Source of the DNA: Solimonas variicoloris DSM 15731
GTDB lineage: Bacteria > Pseudomonadota > Gammaproteobacteria > Nevskiales > Nevskiaceae
Direction of reading: 5' to 3'
DNA length: 64,000 nucleotides
Assembly (NCBI RefSeq): GCF_000382285.1
Contig: NZ_KB907940.1
Span: 1-64,000, forward strand
Shown here: piece by piece, positions 8,067 through 16,922 of the stretch
How the letters are laid out: each line of letters begins with the position of its first letter
How positions within the stretch are numbered: the stretch's first letter is position 1
Notes under the pieces: model-generated
Told to the model about the DNA's origin: nothing
The model's input: only the letters and a program-made list of their open reading frames with translations
The model's database searches: none
Position numbers and translations under genes: made by a program

Positions 8067-8249
8067 CACGCGGCGCTGCCCGGCCGCGGCATAAGCATGA
8101 AACAAATGCGGATGCCTTCTGGCCAGCGCCGGCAGCCTGCGTCATGCTTCGGCCTGAACGGCGCCGGGCCGCACCACCCGCGCGCCGCACCGGCCGCGGG
8201 CTCGCCAGCCGCCGGCAGTGGCACACAACGAACAATGGGGAATCGGGGA

Positions 8250-10709
8250 ATGATGAGTTTTCGCCAGAGGGCGGGCGTCTGCCTGCTCGGTCTGTTGCCG
8301 TGGCCGACGCTTGCCGCCGCGCAGGCCGCGGACGAGAGCAGCGCGCCGTTGCCGACGATCCCGCTGCCGCAGGCCGCCGCGCCACTGCCGGCCGCCGACC
8401 CCGCGACCGACGACGTGCAACTGCCGAGCGTGGTCGTCACCGCGCGCCGCCGCGAGGAGCGCGCGCTCGACGTGCCGATCTCGATGTCGGTGCTCGATGG
8501 CGGCGCGCTCGGCGAAGCCGGCCTGACGCTGCCGACCGACATCCAGGAGCGCGTGCCGGCGCTGGTGGTGATGTCGGCGAGCGCGCGCCTGACGCAGTAC
8601 ACGATCCGCGGCCTCGGCTCGACCTCGCAGAACGACGGCATGGAAAGCAGCGTCGGCCTGTTCCTCGACGGCGTCTATCTCGGCCGCCAGGGTCTGTCGA
8701 TGTTCGACCTCGTCGATCTCGACCGCGTCGAAGTGCTGCGCGGTCCGCAGGGCACGCTGTTCGGCAAGAACACCACGGCCGGCGCCGTCAGCGTCGTCAC
8801 CAAGGCGCCGCAGCACGCCTACGACTCGACGCTCGAAGGCACGTACGGCAACGATGAGCTGCGCCAGCTGCGCGGCACCGTCACCGGCGAGATCTTCGGC
8901 GACGAGACGCTCGCCGGCCGCCTGACCGGCTACTACACCGGCCGCGACGGCACCATCGAGAATCTCTACGACGGCAAGGATCTCAACAACCGCAACAAGT
9001 ACGGCCTGCGCGGCCAGCTGCTGTGGACGCCGGCCGCATCGCTCAGCGGCCGCTTCATCGCCGAATACGCGCATGCCCACGAGAACTGCTGCGTGTATCC
9101 GCTGGTGATCTACCGCGACAAGGTCCGTGCCCGCGACGAGTTCATGGAGTACACGCGCGCGCCGATCGATCCGTACCAGCGCAAGACCGACACCGACACG
9201 CGCACCGACAGCCTCGTCGAGCAGAGTGCGGTATCCGCCGAGTTCAACTGGGACCTCGGCGAGCGCCACCGCCTGACCAGCATCACCGCCTACCGCGACT
9301 GGTGGTTCACGCCGTACAGCGACGATGCGACCTCGCTCAAGCTGGTGCCCGAGACCGGCACCAGCAACGCCCAGCACCAGTTCAGCGAGGAGCTGCGCCT
9401 GAGCTCGAAGACCGACCTCTTCGATTCGGTGTTCGGCCTCTACTACCTGCGCCAGCGCATCAATTCCTTCGAGCGCAACATCCTCGGCCGCGACATGGTC
9501 GGCTGGACTTTCGGCGGCCTGATCCGCGAGAACCTGCTGCCGTTCGCCACCGAATCGAACTTCGGCCCGGTGCTGTACCTCGCGGTGCCGCCGGCGACGC
9601 TCGACGGCATGACGATCCGCACCAAGGCACATCAGGTCTCGGACAGCGCCGCGGCGTTCGGCTCGGTCGACTGGCATCTCACCGACAAGCTCGACCTCAC
9701 CACCGGCCTGCGCTACACGCACGAGTGGAAGGACGCCGCCGTCGCGCGCCATCGCAGCGGCGGCTGCCCGAACTGCACGGTGCTGTCGCTGGTCAGCCCG
9801 ATCTTCGCGGCGCTCGGCCTCGAAGACCTGACGGTCGACGGCCTGCTCGACGCGGTCGCCGGCGGCGAGTACCAGCGCACGACGCGTTACGACGAGGGCA
9901 ACTGGTCCGGGCAGCTCGCGCTCAGCTACCGCTGGACGCCGAACCTGCTCGCCTACGCCTCGGCGGCGCGCGGCTACAAGAGCGGCGGCATCAATCTCGG
10001 CGTCACCGGCGACTCGGTGCAACCGACCTTCGATCCGGAAGAGGCGACCTCGTACGAGATCGGCGCCAAGGCCATGCTCGGCCGCCGCGCGCAGGTCTCG
10101 CTGGCGCTCTACCAGACCGACGTGCACGACTACCAGGCGCTGACCTTCGACGAGGAGCAGACGCTGATTCCCAACCCGCGCCAGATCAACCTGCTCAACG
10201 TCGGCAAGGTGCGCCTGCGCGGCGCCGAGCTCGAAGCCCAGGCCCTGCTCGCACGCGGACTCGCGGCGCGCGCCGGCGTCGCCTACAACCAGGCGATCGC
10301 CGAGGACTTTCCGGACGCGCCGAACGAGGACACCGGCCAGAACACCAAGGATCTCAGCGGCGAGGATCTCTACAACGCGCCGCGCTGGACCGCGACCGCC
10401 GGCCTCGAATACAGCCGGCCGATCGGCCCGCTCGAAGGCTACGGCGGCGTCGACTACTCGTTCCGCAGCGGCTACTGGGCCACCGTCGAGCACGGCAAGG
10501 GCAGCTACATCCACAGCTACGATCTGACCAACCTGCGTCTCGGCGTGCGCGACGCCGCACAGGTCTGGGACGTCTCGGCCTGGGTCCGCAACGTGTTCGA
10601 CGAGGACTACCTCGCCGCCGTCTACGCGCTGTATGGTGTCGGCGACTACGGCGCCACCGCCGCCGATCCGCGTACCTACGGCGTGACCCTGCGCCTGAAT
10701 TTCCGCTGA
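8250..10709 (+). CDS. TonB-dependent outer-membrane receptor
   Basis: An 819-residue outer-membrane receptor for energised uptake. It has a signal peptide (to about residue 27), a Pro/Ala-rich segment, then the TonB box region (VVVTARRREERALDVP). A plug domain follows, with YTIRGLGS and the typical VEVLRGPQGTLFGKNTTAGAV, then a 22-strand barrel ending in LRLNFR with a terminal aromatic residue. The start is one of two adjacent ATGs (8250/8253) just after CGGGGA; upstream frames have no signal peptide. The layout resembles the receptors abundant in sphingomonads and Caulobacter. Its position between a ceramidase and a PhyH oxygenase suggests a lipid-derived ligand, which is inference. Confidence 0.92.
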   Translation: MMSFRQRAGVCLLGLLPWPTLAAAQAADESSAPLPTIPLPQAAAPLPAADPATDDVQLPSVVVTARRREERALDVPISMSVLDGGALGEAGLTLPTDIQERVPALVVMSASARLTQYTIRGLGSTSQNDGMESSVGLFLDGVYLGRQGLSMFDLVDLDRVEVLRGPQGTLFGKNTTAGAVSVVTKAPQHAYDSTLEGTYGNDELRQLRGTVTGEIFGDETLAGRLTGYYTGRDGTIENLYDGKDLNNRNKYGLRGQLLWTPAASLSGRFIAEYAHAHENCCVYPLVIYRDKVRARDEFMEYTRAPIDPYQRKTDTDTRTDSLVEQSAVSAEFNWDLGERHRLTSITAYRDWWFTPYSDDATSLKLVPETGTSNAQHQFSEELRLSSKTDLFDSVFGLYYLRQRINSFERNILGRDMVGWTFGGLIRENLLPFATESNFGPVLYLAVPPATLDGMTIRTKAHQVSDSAAAFGSVDWHLTDKLDLTTGLRYTHEWKDAAVARHRSGGCPNCTVLSLVSPIFAALGLEDLTVDGLLDAVAGGEYQRTTRYDEGNWSGQLALSYRWTPNLLAYASAARGYKSGGINLGVTGDSVQPTFDPEEATSYEIGAKAMLGRRAQVSLALYQTDVHDYQALTFDEEQTLIPNPRQINLLNVGKVRLRGAELEAQALLARGLAARAGVAYNQAIAEDFPDAPNEDTGQNTKDLSGEDLYNAPRWTATAGLEYSRPIGPLEGYGGVDYSFRSGYWATVEHGKGSYIHSYDLTNLRLGVRDAAQVWDVSAWVRNVFDEDYLAAVYALYGVGDYGATAADPRTYGVTLRLNFR

Positions 10710-10728
10710 TGCCTTCCCGGAGGCTGCC

Positions 10729-11541
10729 ATGAACCCGCCCTACCAGACCTTCGAACTCAGCGACGCGCTGACGCGCGAGCAGATCGAGCATTTCGAGACC
10801 TTCGGCTTCCTGCACTTCCGCAACTTCATCGACGCCGCCCGCGTGCAGGCGCTGATCGACGCCTCCATCGAGGTGCAGCGGCGCTGGGTCGCCGACGGCG
10901 TCGACAAGGTCAACGGCGTGCCGATCAAGTACGGCAAGGATCTCGACGGCAGCCCGCTCGTGCAGCGCTTCGCGTTCGCCAATCTCCATCACCCGGAGCT
11001 GGCGCGCTTCCTCGACGAGCCGCGCTTCAAGGTGCTGTTCCCGCTGATCGGCTCGGCGGACACCCGCATCGGCCATCACGAGAAGGACGGCATGGTGCTG
11101 AACCACTACGTGCACGCGCCGGGCAGCGCGTACAGCCGCCTCGGCTGGCACACCGACGGCCTGCGCGACATCTTCCTCGGCACACGCCTGAACCCGCTGC
11201 TGAACGTCGGCGTGCACCTGTCGAACCTCGGGCCCGAGCACGGCGGCCTGCGCCTGCTGCCGGGCACGCACCGGCAGGGACTGTGGAAGATGCTGTTCCG
11301 CAAGCGCTACTTCCTCGACCACGACACCGATCCGGACGAGATCGCGATCGTGCCGAAGGCAGGCGACCTCACCGTGCACGACGGCCGCCTCTGGCACCGC
11401 GTCGCGCAGTCGACGGTCAGCGGCGAAGCCAGCCGCCGCCGCGTCATTTACATCCCGGTGATTTCCGGCAAGTACGCGCCGAAGACCGACAAGAGTCCGA
11501 CGCCGCTGTACCAGCGCTTCGCCAGCATCACCAACAAGTGA
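10729..11541 (+). CDS. Phytanoyl-CoA dioxygenase (PhyH) family oxygenase
   Basis: A 270-residue Fe(II)/2-oxoglutarate-dependent oxygenase of the PhyH family. The iron-binding facial triad is visible: HTD in LGWHTDG near residue 140 and the distal His in LWHRVA near 224. An Arg that would hold 2-oxoglutarate (RRRVIY) follows about 12 residues later. GGAGG precedes the ATG, and the gene starts 19 bases after the receptor stop, so the two are co-transcribed. PhyH proteins hydroxylate fatty acyl chains or small lipophilic molecules; a sphingoid base or its fatty acid is a plausible substrate here but not shown. Confidence 0.88.
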   Translation: MNPPYQTFELSDALTREQIEHFETFGFLHFRNFIDAARVQALIDASIEVQRRWVADGVDKVNGVPIKYGKDLDGSPLVQRFAFANLHHPELARFLDEPRFKVLFPLIGSADTRIGHHEKDGMVLNHYVHAPGSAYSRLGWHTDGLRDIFLGTRLNPLLNVGVHLSNLGPEHGGLRLLPGTHRQGLWKMLFRKRYFLDHDTDPDEIAIVPKAGDLTVHDGRLWHRVAQSTVSGEASRRRVIYIPVISGKYAPKTDKSPTPLYQRFASITNK

Positions 11542-11620
11542 ACGCGACCATCGGGCTGCGGTACGCGCCGCGCCGGCGCGGCTGATGGGCGGCGTCTCGC
11601 GGCGGCGCGCTCGCGGCGCG

Positions 11621-12418
11621 CTAGTGCGCCGCCGGCCGGGCGACGCCCTTGTAGAGCGAGCCGACGACCTTGCGCAGCAGCCAGCGCGGCCCGAGGCGCG
11701 GGCTGATCGCCAGCAGCTTGTTGTACCAGCGCGGCACGATGATCGCGACGTCGCGCTCGAGCGCGCCGACGGTGATGCGGGCGACCGCTTCCGGCGTCAT
11801 CACCAGCGCTTCCTTCTCCAGCTTGGCGAGGTCGATGCCGGCGCGCTCGAAGAACGGGCTGCGCGTGGTGCCCGGGCACAGCACCGACACCTTCACGCCG
11901 CGCGGCGCCAGTTCCTCGCGCAGGCCTTCGGACAGGCTCAGCACATAGGCCTTGGCGGCGGCGTAGTTGGCCATCCACGGGCCGGGCATCATCCCCGAGA
12001 TCGACGAGACGTTGAGGATCTGGCCGTGGCCGGCCGCCGCCATGCGCCGGCCGACGACGTGGCACAGCTGCGCGAGCGCGGTGATGTTGACGCGGATCAT
12101 CTCGCGCTCATCGTCCCACTCGTTGTCGACGAAGGCGCCGCTGGTCGCGAAGCCGGCGTTGTTGACCAGCGTGCCGATCTCGTAGGCGCCGCCGGCGATC
12201 TCCTCGCAGAAGGCGTCGAGCTGCGCGGCGTCGGCGAGGTCGCAGGCCCGCAACTCGACGACGGCGTCGTAGCGGCGCTGCAGATCCTCGGCGACGCGGG
12301 CCAGCGCATCGGCGCGGCGGGCGACCAGCAGCAGCGCGTCGCCGCGCGCGGCGAAGGCCTCGGCCAGTGCCAGACCGATGCCGCTGCTGGCGCCGGTGAT
12401 CAGGGTATAGCGAAGCAT
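11621..12418 (-). CDS. Short-chain dehydrogenase/reductase
   Basis: A 265-residue classical SDR. It has the NAD(P)-binding TGASSGIG (residues 8-15), NNAG near 87-90, the catalytic Ser in NVSSISG near 136-142, and YAAAK near 151-155. The form resembles the DltE/YqjQ-type reductases acting on lipophilic ketones; the substrate is unknown. The start is preceded by AAGGAAG. It converges on the PhyH gene and is divergent from the BASS transporter. Confidence 0.9.
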   Translation of the reverse strand: MLRYTLITGASSGIGLALAEAFAARGDALLLVARRADALARVAEDLQRRYDAVVELRACDLADAAQLDAFCEEIAGGAYEIGTLVNNAGFATSGAFVDNEWDDEREMIRVNITALAQLCHVVGRRMAAAGHGQILNVSSISGMMPGPWMANYAAAKAYVLSLSEGLREELAPRGVKVSVLCPGTTRSPFFERAGIDLAKLEKEALVMTPEAVARITVGALERDVAIIVPRWYNKLLAISPRLGPRWLLRKVVGSLYKGVARPAAH

Positions 12419-12549
12419 GGTTCTTCCTTGGACTCGAAGCGGGGACGCCGGATGCGAAGGGTAGTCGAGGCGCGACGCCGCGACACTGGGAAATTCACTC
12501 CCAGCTTCGCCGCCGTCGCTGACGCGGCGATGACGGCCGGGCGCGCCTG

Positions 12550-13509
12550 ATGTTCGAAGCGCTCGATCAGGCCGTCGTGCTGTTCAGTCCGGCGCAGCTG
12601 CGGCTGATGAACATCGCTCAGGCGCTGATGATGTTCGTCGTCAGCCTGCATCTCGATCTCGGCGGCCTGCGCCGCGTCGGCGAACATCCGCGCGCGGTGC
12701 TGGCGGCGCTCGCCGCGCAATGGCTGCTGGTGCCAGTGCTCGCGCTGCTGGCGATCGTGCTGCTGCGCCTGCCGAGCGCACCGGCGCTCGGCCTGTTGCT
12801 GATCGCCTGCTGTCCGGGCGGCAGCGCGGCGGCGTTCCTGAGCCTGTTCGCACGCGGTCACGCCGCGGTCGCGGTCGCGGCGACCACCGTCTCGACGCTG
12901 GCGACCGCGCTGCTGACGCCGCTGCTGTTCGCGCTGACGCGCGCGCTGGCCGGGCTCGACGGCGCCGCCACCGGCCTCGAACTCGACACCGCGATGGTGG
13001 TGCGCACGGCGCTCGTCTATCTGCTGCTGCCGCTCGGCGCCGGCCTCGCACTGCAGCGCTGGCGACCGCGCCTGGCCACGCGCCTGCGCGGTCCGCTGAA
13101 GCTGGCGCTCGGCGTCACGCTCGGCGTGTTCCTGCTCGGCGCCGTGCAGGCCAACGCCCGCTCGCTGCAGACCCTGGTGCTGACGCTGACGCCGCTGGTC
13201 GGCGGCTTTCACGGCGCCGTGCTGCTCGGCAGCTGGCTGCTCGCCGCGGCGCTGCGCCTGCCGGCGCCGGAACGGCGTGCGATCACGCTGTCGGCCGGCA
13301 TCAGCAACGCCGGCCTGTCGCTGCTGCTGGTGTTCAGCTTCTTCGGCGGCAACGGCGCGATGGCGGCGCTGGTCGCCTGGTGGGGCGTCTGGCGCCTGCT
13401 GGCGTGCGGCGCGCTGACGCTGGGATGGGCGTGGCGGGCGCCGGCCGCGGCTCAGGCGCCGAGCGGCGGCAGCGCGGCCGGCGCGTCGGCCGGCGGCCGC
13501 GCCGGATAG
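12550..13509 (+). CDS. Bile acid:sodium symporter (BASS) family transporter
   Basis: A 319-residue inner-membrane protein with about nine or ten hydrophobic helices. The family's conserved crossing helices are visible in CCPGGSAAAFLS (residues about 94-105) and SAGISNAGLSLLL near 250-262. BASS carriers import organic anions such as bile acids, pantoate or pyruvate with sodium; which one here is unknown. The C-terminus is Ala/Gly-rich, and its last 58 bases overlap the 3' end of the convergent gene at 13452-14210. Confidence 0.85.
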   Translation: MFEALDQAVVLFSPAQLRLMNIAQALMMFVVSLHLDLGGLRRVGEHPRAVLAALAAQWLLVPVLALLAIVLLRLPSAPALGLLLIACCPGGSAAAFLSLFARGHAAVAVAATTVSTLATALLTPLLFALTRALAGLDGAATGLELDTAMVVRTALVYLLLPLGAGLALQRWRPRLATRLRGPLKLALGVTLGVFLLGAVQANARSLQTLVLTLTPLVGGFHGAVLLGSWLLAAALRLPAPERRAITLSAGISNAGLSLLLVFSFFGGNGAMAALVAWWGVWRLLACGALTLGWAWRAPAAAQAPSGGSAAGASAGGRAG

Positions 13510-14210
13510 ATCACGCGCACCGTGTACGGCTTGCCGGTGCCGGGGTCGACGACGTTGGACGGGCCGCGGAATTCGACCAGCTCGCGCTCGCGCGGCTCGT
13601 AGACCATCTCCACTGGCCCGGCGAGCAGGCGCAGCAGCGAATCCGGTTCGAAGCGGATCACCACCGCCGGCCGGCCGTCGAACTGCGTGTCGGCAACCTT
13701 GCTGGCGCGAAAGCGGTAGCGCTGCAGCCGCGCGGCGGCGACCAGGTTGAATCGCAGCGTCTGACCGCCAAGCAGCGCGTCGAAATGATCGCGCAGATAG
13801 ACGTGGAAGCCGGCGTCGGCGCAGGTCGTCGCCGGCTTGTCGATGCGGCCGCTCTCGGTGCGGCCGTTCTCGGTCCGCGACGCGACGATGCCGTCGCCGT
13901 CCTCGGCGATCGCCGAGCCGTAGCCGCCGGCCATCTCCATGCGATAGCGCGCCACGTACGGATCGGCGCCGAACTCGATGCGCTTGTCGCCGAGCTTGCG
14001 GCCGTCCGGCGCGTAGTAGTCGATGCGGCCGCTGCGCCAGCGGCCGTCGACGATGCGCTGCGCATGCACCTCGGTATACGCGTAGCGGCCGCTGTCCATG
14101 TCGTAGGCGTAGCCGTAGAAGCGGCGCACCGTGTCTTCGGCGGCGCGCGCCGGCCACGACGGCAGCGTCGCCGCCAGCATCATCAGCGCCCAGCCCGCCA
14201 TCCGCCGCAT
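13452..14210 (-). CDS. Secreted protein of unknown function
   Basis: A 252-residue protein with a clear signal peptide (MRRMAGWALMMLAATLPSWPARA, cleavage near 23). The mature part is beta-rich and repeats short YAY/YGYAYDMDSGRYAYTE segments. It also has FRFRASKVADTQFDGRPAVVIRFEPD-type strands, reminiscent of lipid-carrying beta-clam proteins, but I cannot assign a family. It overlaps the BASS gene end-to-end by 58 bases. It is divergent from the WS/DGAT gene, so it could share regulation with storage-lipid synthesis. Confidence 0.72.
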   Translation of the reverse strand: MRRMAGWALMMLAATLPSWPARAAEDTVRRFYGYAYDMDSGRYAYTEVHAQRIVDGRWRSGRIDYYAPDGRKLGDKRIEFGADPYVARYRMEMAGGYGSAIAEDGDGIVASRTENGRTESGRIDKPATTCADAGFHVYLRDHFDALLGGQTLRFNLVAAARLQRYRFRASKVADTQFDGRPAVVIRFEPDSLLRLLAGPVEMVYEPRERELVEFRGPSNVVDPGTGKPYTVRVIYPARPPADAPAALPPLGA

Positions 14211-14347
14211 CGCACCCGCTCCCCGTGATCGAGCGGCGATGGTCGCCCGCCCGGCGCCGCCGTCGCAAGCATCGCGACGCCGATGGCGTTCGCGGGGCCC
14301 AGCGCTTACAGTGGCCGCGACGTCACGCGCCTGCCCCCGGAGGCCCG

Positions 14348-15814
14348 ATGTACCTGAAGCCGCTGAGCCCGGTCGACCAGATGTTCCTGTGGCTGGAGCG
14401 TCGCACGCAGCCGATGCACGTCGGCGGACTGGAACTGCTGAAGCTGCCGCCGGGCCAGGGCCCGGAGTGGATCGCCACGCAGGTCGAGCGCCTGCGTCAG
14501 GCGGTCGTCGCGCAGCCGCCGTTCAACCAGCGCCTGGTGCGCCGCCTCGGCAGCTGGTTCTGGACCGAGGACAGCGACTTCGACCTCGAAGCGCATTTCC
14601 GGTATCTGGCGCTGCCGGCGCCCGGCCGCATCCGCGAACTGCTGGCGCTGGTCTCGCAGCTGCACGCCGCGCATCTCGATCGCGCCCGCCCGCTGTGGGA
14701 GTTCTACATCATCAGCGGCCTCGAGGACGGCCGTTTCGCGATCTACGCCAAGGTCCACCACGCGATGGTCGACGGCGTCGCGGCGATGCGCCTGCTGCGC
14801 CGCTCGATGAGCGAGGACGCGCAGATCGAGGCGATCCCGCCGTGGACCATGCAGCGCCGCGCCGGCCGCGACGGTGCGCCATACCCGCCGGGCGCGCTGT
14901 CGAATACCGCGCAGCTGCTCGCCAGCGTGCGCGAGCAGGCGTCGAGCCTGCCGGCGGTGGCGCGCGAGCTGATCCGCTCGATTCGCGAAGCGCGCGACAA
15001 CCCCGATCACGTGTCCGCGTTCCAGGCGCCGCGCAGCATCCTCAACCAGCGCATCAGCGGCTCGCGCCGCTTCGCCGCGCAGTCGTACCCGCTGGCCCGC
15101 ATCCGCGCCGTCGTGCGCCGCCATCACGCCACGGTCAACGACATCGTGCTGGCGATGTGCGCCTCGGCGCTGCGCCGCTATCTGCTCGAACTCGACGCGC
15201 TGCCGGCACGGCCGCTGATCGCGATGGTGCCGCTGTCGCTGCGCCGCGACGAATCCGAGGAAGGCAATCGCATCGCCCTGATCCTCGCCAACCTCGGCAC
15301 GCACCTCGCCGACCCGCTGGCGCGGCTGGCGACCATCCAGGGCTCGGTGCTCGACGCCAAGCGCCGCTATGCGCGCATGGGCGCGACGGCGATGCTGAAC
15401 TACGTCGCCGCGGTGATGGCGCCGGCCGGGCTCAACATCGCGACCGGACTGGCGCCGCGCTGGCAGTCGTTCAACGTCATCATTTCCAACGTGCCGGGCC
15501 CGAAGCGCCCGCTGTACTGGAGCGGCGCGCCGCTCGACGGCATGTATCCGGTGTCGGTCGTCACCGACGGCCTGGCGCTGAACATCACGCTGACCAGCTA
15601 CGTCGACCGCGTCGAGTTCGGCGTCATCGCCTGCCGGCGTACCCTGCCGCGCGTGCAGCGCCTGCTCGACTATTTCGAGGAGGGGCTGGCCGAACTCGAG
15701 GACACGCCGGCGGCGGTGCCGGAGGCGAGCGACGAGCCCGGCGCTGCTGCCAGCGTCCCGGAAGCGCCGGCACGCCGGCCGCGCCGCCGCGCGCCGGCGC
15801 ATCCGCAGCCCTGA
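14348..15814 (+). CDS. Wax ester synthase/diacylglycerol acyltransferase (WS/DGAT)
   Basis: A 488-residue acyltransferase that joins acyl-CoA to fatty alcohols or diacylglycerol to make neutral storage lipids. The condensing motif HHAMVDG is at residues 137-143. PLSxxD (PLSPVD) is near the N-terminus, and NVIISNVPGP lies in the C-terminal domain. The C-terminal 35 residues are a Glu/Ala- then Arg/Pro-rich tail. GGAGG precedes the ATG at 14348, while the frame upstream is unrelated in composition. An AhpD-like gene and an acyl-CoA thioesterase follow in the same direction at short spacing, as expected of a lipid operon. Confidence 0.93.
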   Translation: MYLKPLSPVDQMFLWLERRTQPMHVGGLELLKLPPGQGPEWIATQVERLRQAVVAQPPFNQRLVRRLGSWFWTEDSDFDLEAHFRYLALPAPGRIRELLALVSQLHAAHLDRARPLWEFYIISGLEDGRFAIYAKVHHAMVDGVAAMRLLRRSMSEDAQIEAIPPWTMQRRAGRDGAPYPPGALSNTAQLLASVREQASSLPAVARELIRSIREARDNPDHVSAFQAPRSILNQRISGSRRFAAQSYPLARIRAVVRRHHATVNDIVLAMCASALRRYLLELDALPARPLIAMVPLSLRRDESEEGNRIALILANLGTHLADPLARLATIQGSVLDAKRRYARMGATAMLNYVAAVMAPAGLNIATGLAPRWQSFNVIISNVPGPKRPLYWSGAPLDGMYPVSVVTDGLALNITLTSYVDRVEFGVIACRRTLPRVQRLLDYFEEGLAELEDTPAAVPEASDEPGAAASVPEAPARRPRRRAPAHPQP

Positions 15815-15850
15815 CGCTTTCGCACTTCTCTGACCGGAGCTTTCTCACCG

Positions 15851-16198
15851 ATGAGCAGCCACTATCACGATCCGGGCGATCTCGCCCAGCTGCGCCGCAT
15901 GCGCGAACTGGCCCCCGTCGAACACGACGCCTGGCTCGGCCTCGACCGGATCGTCGGCCGCAGCGACGGCGCGATCCCGCAGAAGTACCGCGAGCTGATG
16001 GCGATCGCCGTGGCGCTGACCACGCAGTGCCCGTACTGCATCGAGGTGCACACGCGCGCCGCCAAGCGCGCCGGCGCCACCGCAACCGAACTCGCCGAGA
16101 CCTCGTTCATCGCCGCCGCGCTGCGCGCCGGCGCCGCGGCCACGCACGGCGCCATGGCGATGAAGCTCTACGGCGACGACGCCGCGCCGGGCGCGTGA
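15851..16198 (+). CDS. Carboxymuconolactone decarboxylase/AhpD-like protein
   Basis: A 115-residue all-helical protein of the CMD/AhpD family. The redox-active CPYC is at residues 60-63, followed by His67 (CPYCIEVHT). This is the peroxidase/disulfide-reductase form, not the lactone decarboxylase form, which lacks the Cys pair. It follows the WS/DGAT gene by 36 bases and precedes the thioesterase by 8 bases. The likely role is peroxide or oxidised-lipid detoxification, which is inference. Confidence 0.88.
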   Translation: MSSHYHDPGDLAQLRRMRELAPVEHDAWLGLDRIVGRSDGAIPQKYRELMAIAVALTTQCPYCIEVHTRAAKRAGATATELAETSFIAAALRAGAAATHGAMAMKLYGDDAAPGA

Positions 16199-16206
16199 GC
16201 ACACCG

Positions 16207-16749
16207 ATGAGCGAAACCTCTCTGCTGCCGGCGCGCAGCGTCTCGTACTCGGCCGTGCGCGAGCAGGTCTACATGGTGTTTCCGAACGACCTGAACTCGA
16301 ACGACACGGTGTTCGGCGGCCTGATCATGGCGCAGATGGACCGCTTCGCGGCGGTCGTCGCCGACCGCCACGCCGGCGGCGTCTGCGTCACCGCCAGCGT
16401 CGACGCCGTGCACTTCATCGCCCCGGCCGGGCGCGGCGACGTGCTGCTGTTCAACGCCTCGGTGAACCGCGCCTGGCATACCTCGATGGAAGTCGGCGTG
16501 AAGGTCGAGGCGCAGAGCTACGACGGCAACAACCGCCGCCACATCCTGTCCGCGTACCTGACCTTCGTCGCGCTCGACAGCAGCGGCAAGCCGCGCCCGG
16601 TGCCGCCGCTGCGGCCGGAGACCGACACCGAGCACTACCGCTACGAGGAAGCGCAGCTGCGCCGCGAAATGCGCCTGCAGCACGCCGAAGCGCTGAAGAA
16701 GCTGCGCGGCCAGCGCCCGGCGCGCGCGCTGCCCGATACCGAGCGCTAA
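16207..16749 (+). CDS. Acyl-CoA thioesterase (hotdog fold)
   Basis: A 180-residue single-hotdog thioesterase of the YciA/BACH type, hydrolysing acyl-CoA to free fatty acid and CoA. It begins with VYMVFPNDLNSNDTVFGGLIMAQMD, where the N...D.VFGG pattern carries the active Asn/Asp region. VDAVHFIAPAGRGDVL and the AYLTFVALD strand follow. The C-terminus extends about 40 charged residues past the fold. It is the last gene of the WS/DGAT operon and may tune the acyl-CoA supply. Confidence 0.9.
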   Translation: MSETSLLPARSVSYSAVREQVYMVFPNDLNSNDTVFGGLIMAQMDRFAAVVADRHAGGVCVTASVDAVHFIAPAGRGDVLLFNASVNRAWHTSMEVGVKVEAQSYDGNNRRHILSAYLTFVALDSSGKPRPVPPLRPETDTEHYRYEEAQLRREMRLQHAEALKKLRGQRPARALPDTER

Positions 16750-16773
16750 GGACGATTCGATCCGGTCCAGACG

Positions 16774-16816
16774 CCGTCATTGCGAGGCGCCGCCGGCGAC
16801 GAAGCAATCCGGCGGC
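16774..16816. repeat. CATTGCGAG...GAAGCAATCC-type interspersed repeat
   Basis: The segment has the form GTCATTGCGAGG...GACGAAGCAATCC, with ATTGC / GCAAT at the ends. This is the form of a small palindromic repeat seen in many unrelated bacterial genomes. It lies in the 170-base gap between the thioesterase and maiA genes, which converge on it. Confidence 0.6.
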
Positions 16817-16922
16817 GTGCGACTTCAACGGCGCAACCGGACCGCCGCCGCTGCTGCGCGAAGCGACACGAAGGATTTTTTCGGAGCTTCCCCGGAACGC
16901 AGCGGCGGCGCGCGCCGGCGCG

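Noticed and set aside
5949-8105. Long open frame on the minus strand opposite the ceramidase gene (and others like it, e.g. 8142-10730, 12400-14268, 24914-27658)
   Set aside because: Arg/Ala/Gly-rich, no family features, and fully overlapped by well-recognised genes. Long antisense frames are normal in DNA of this GC content.
8097-8249. Longer N-terminus of the TonB receptor starting at 8097
   Set aside because: It would place 51 Arg/Pro-rich residues before the signal peptide and has no Shine-Dalgarno sequence; the ATG pair at 8250/8253 follows CGGGGA.
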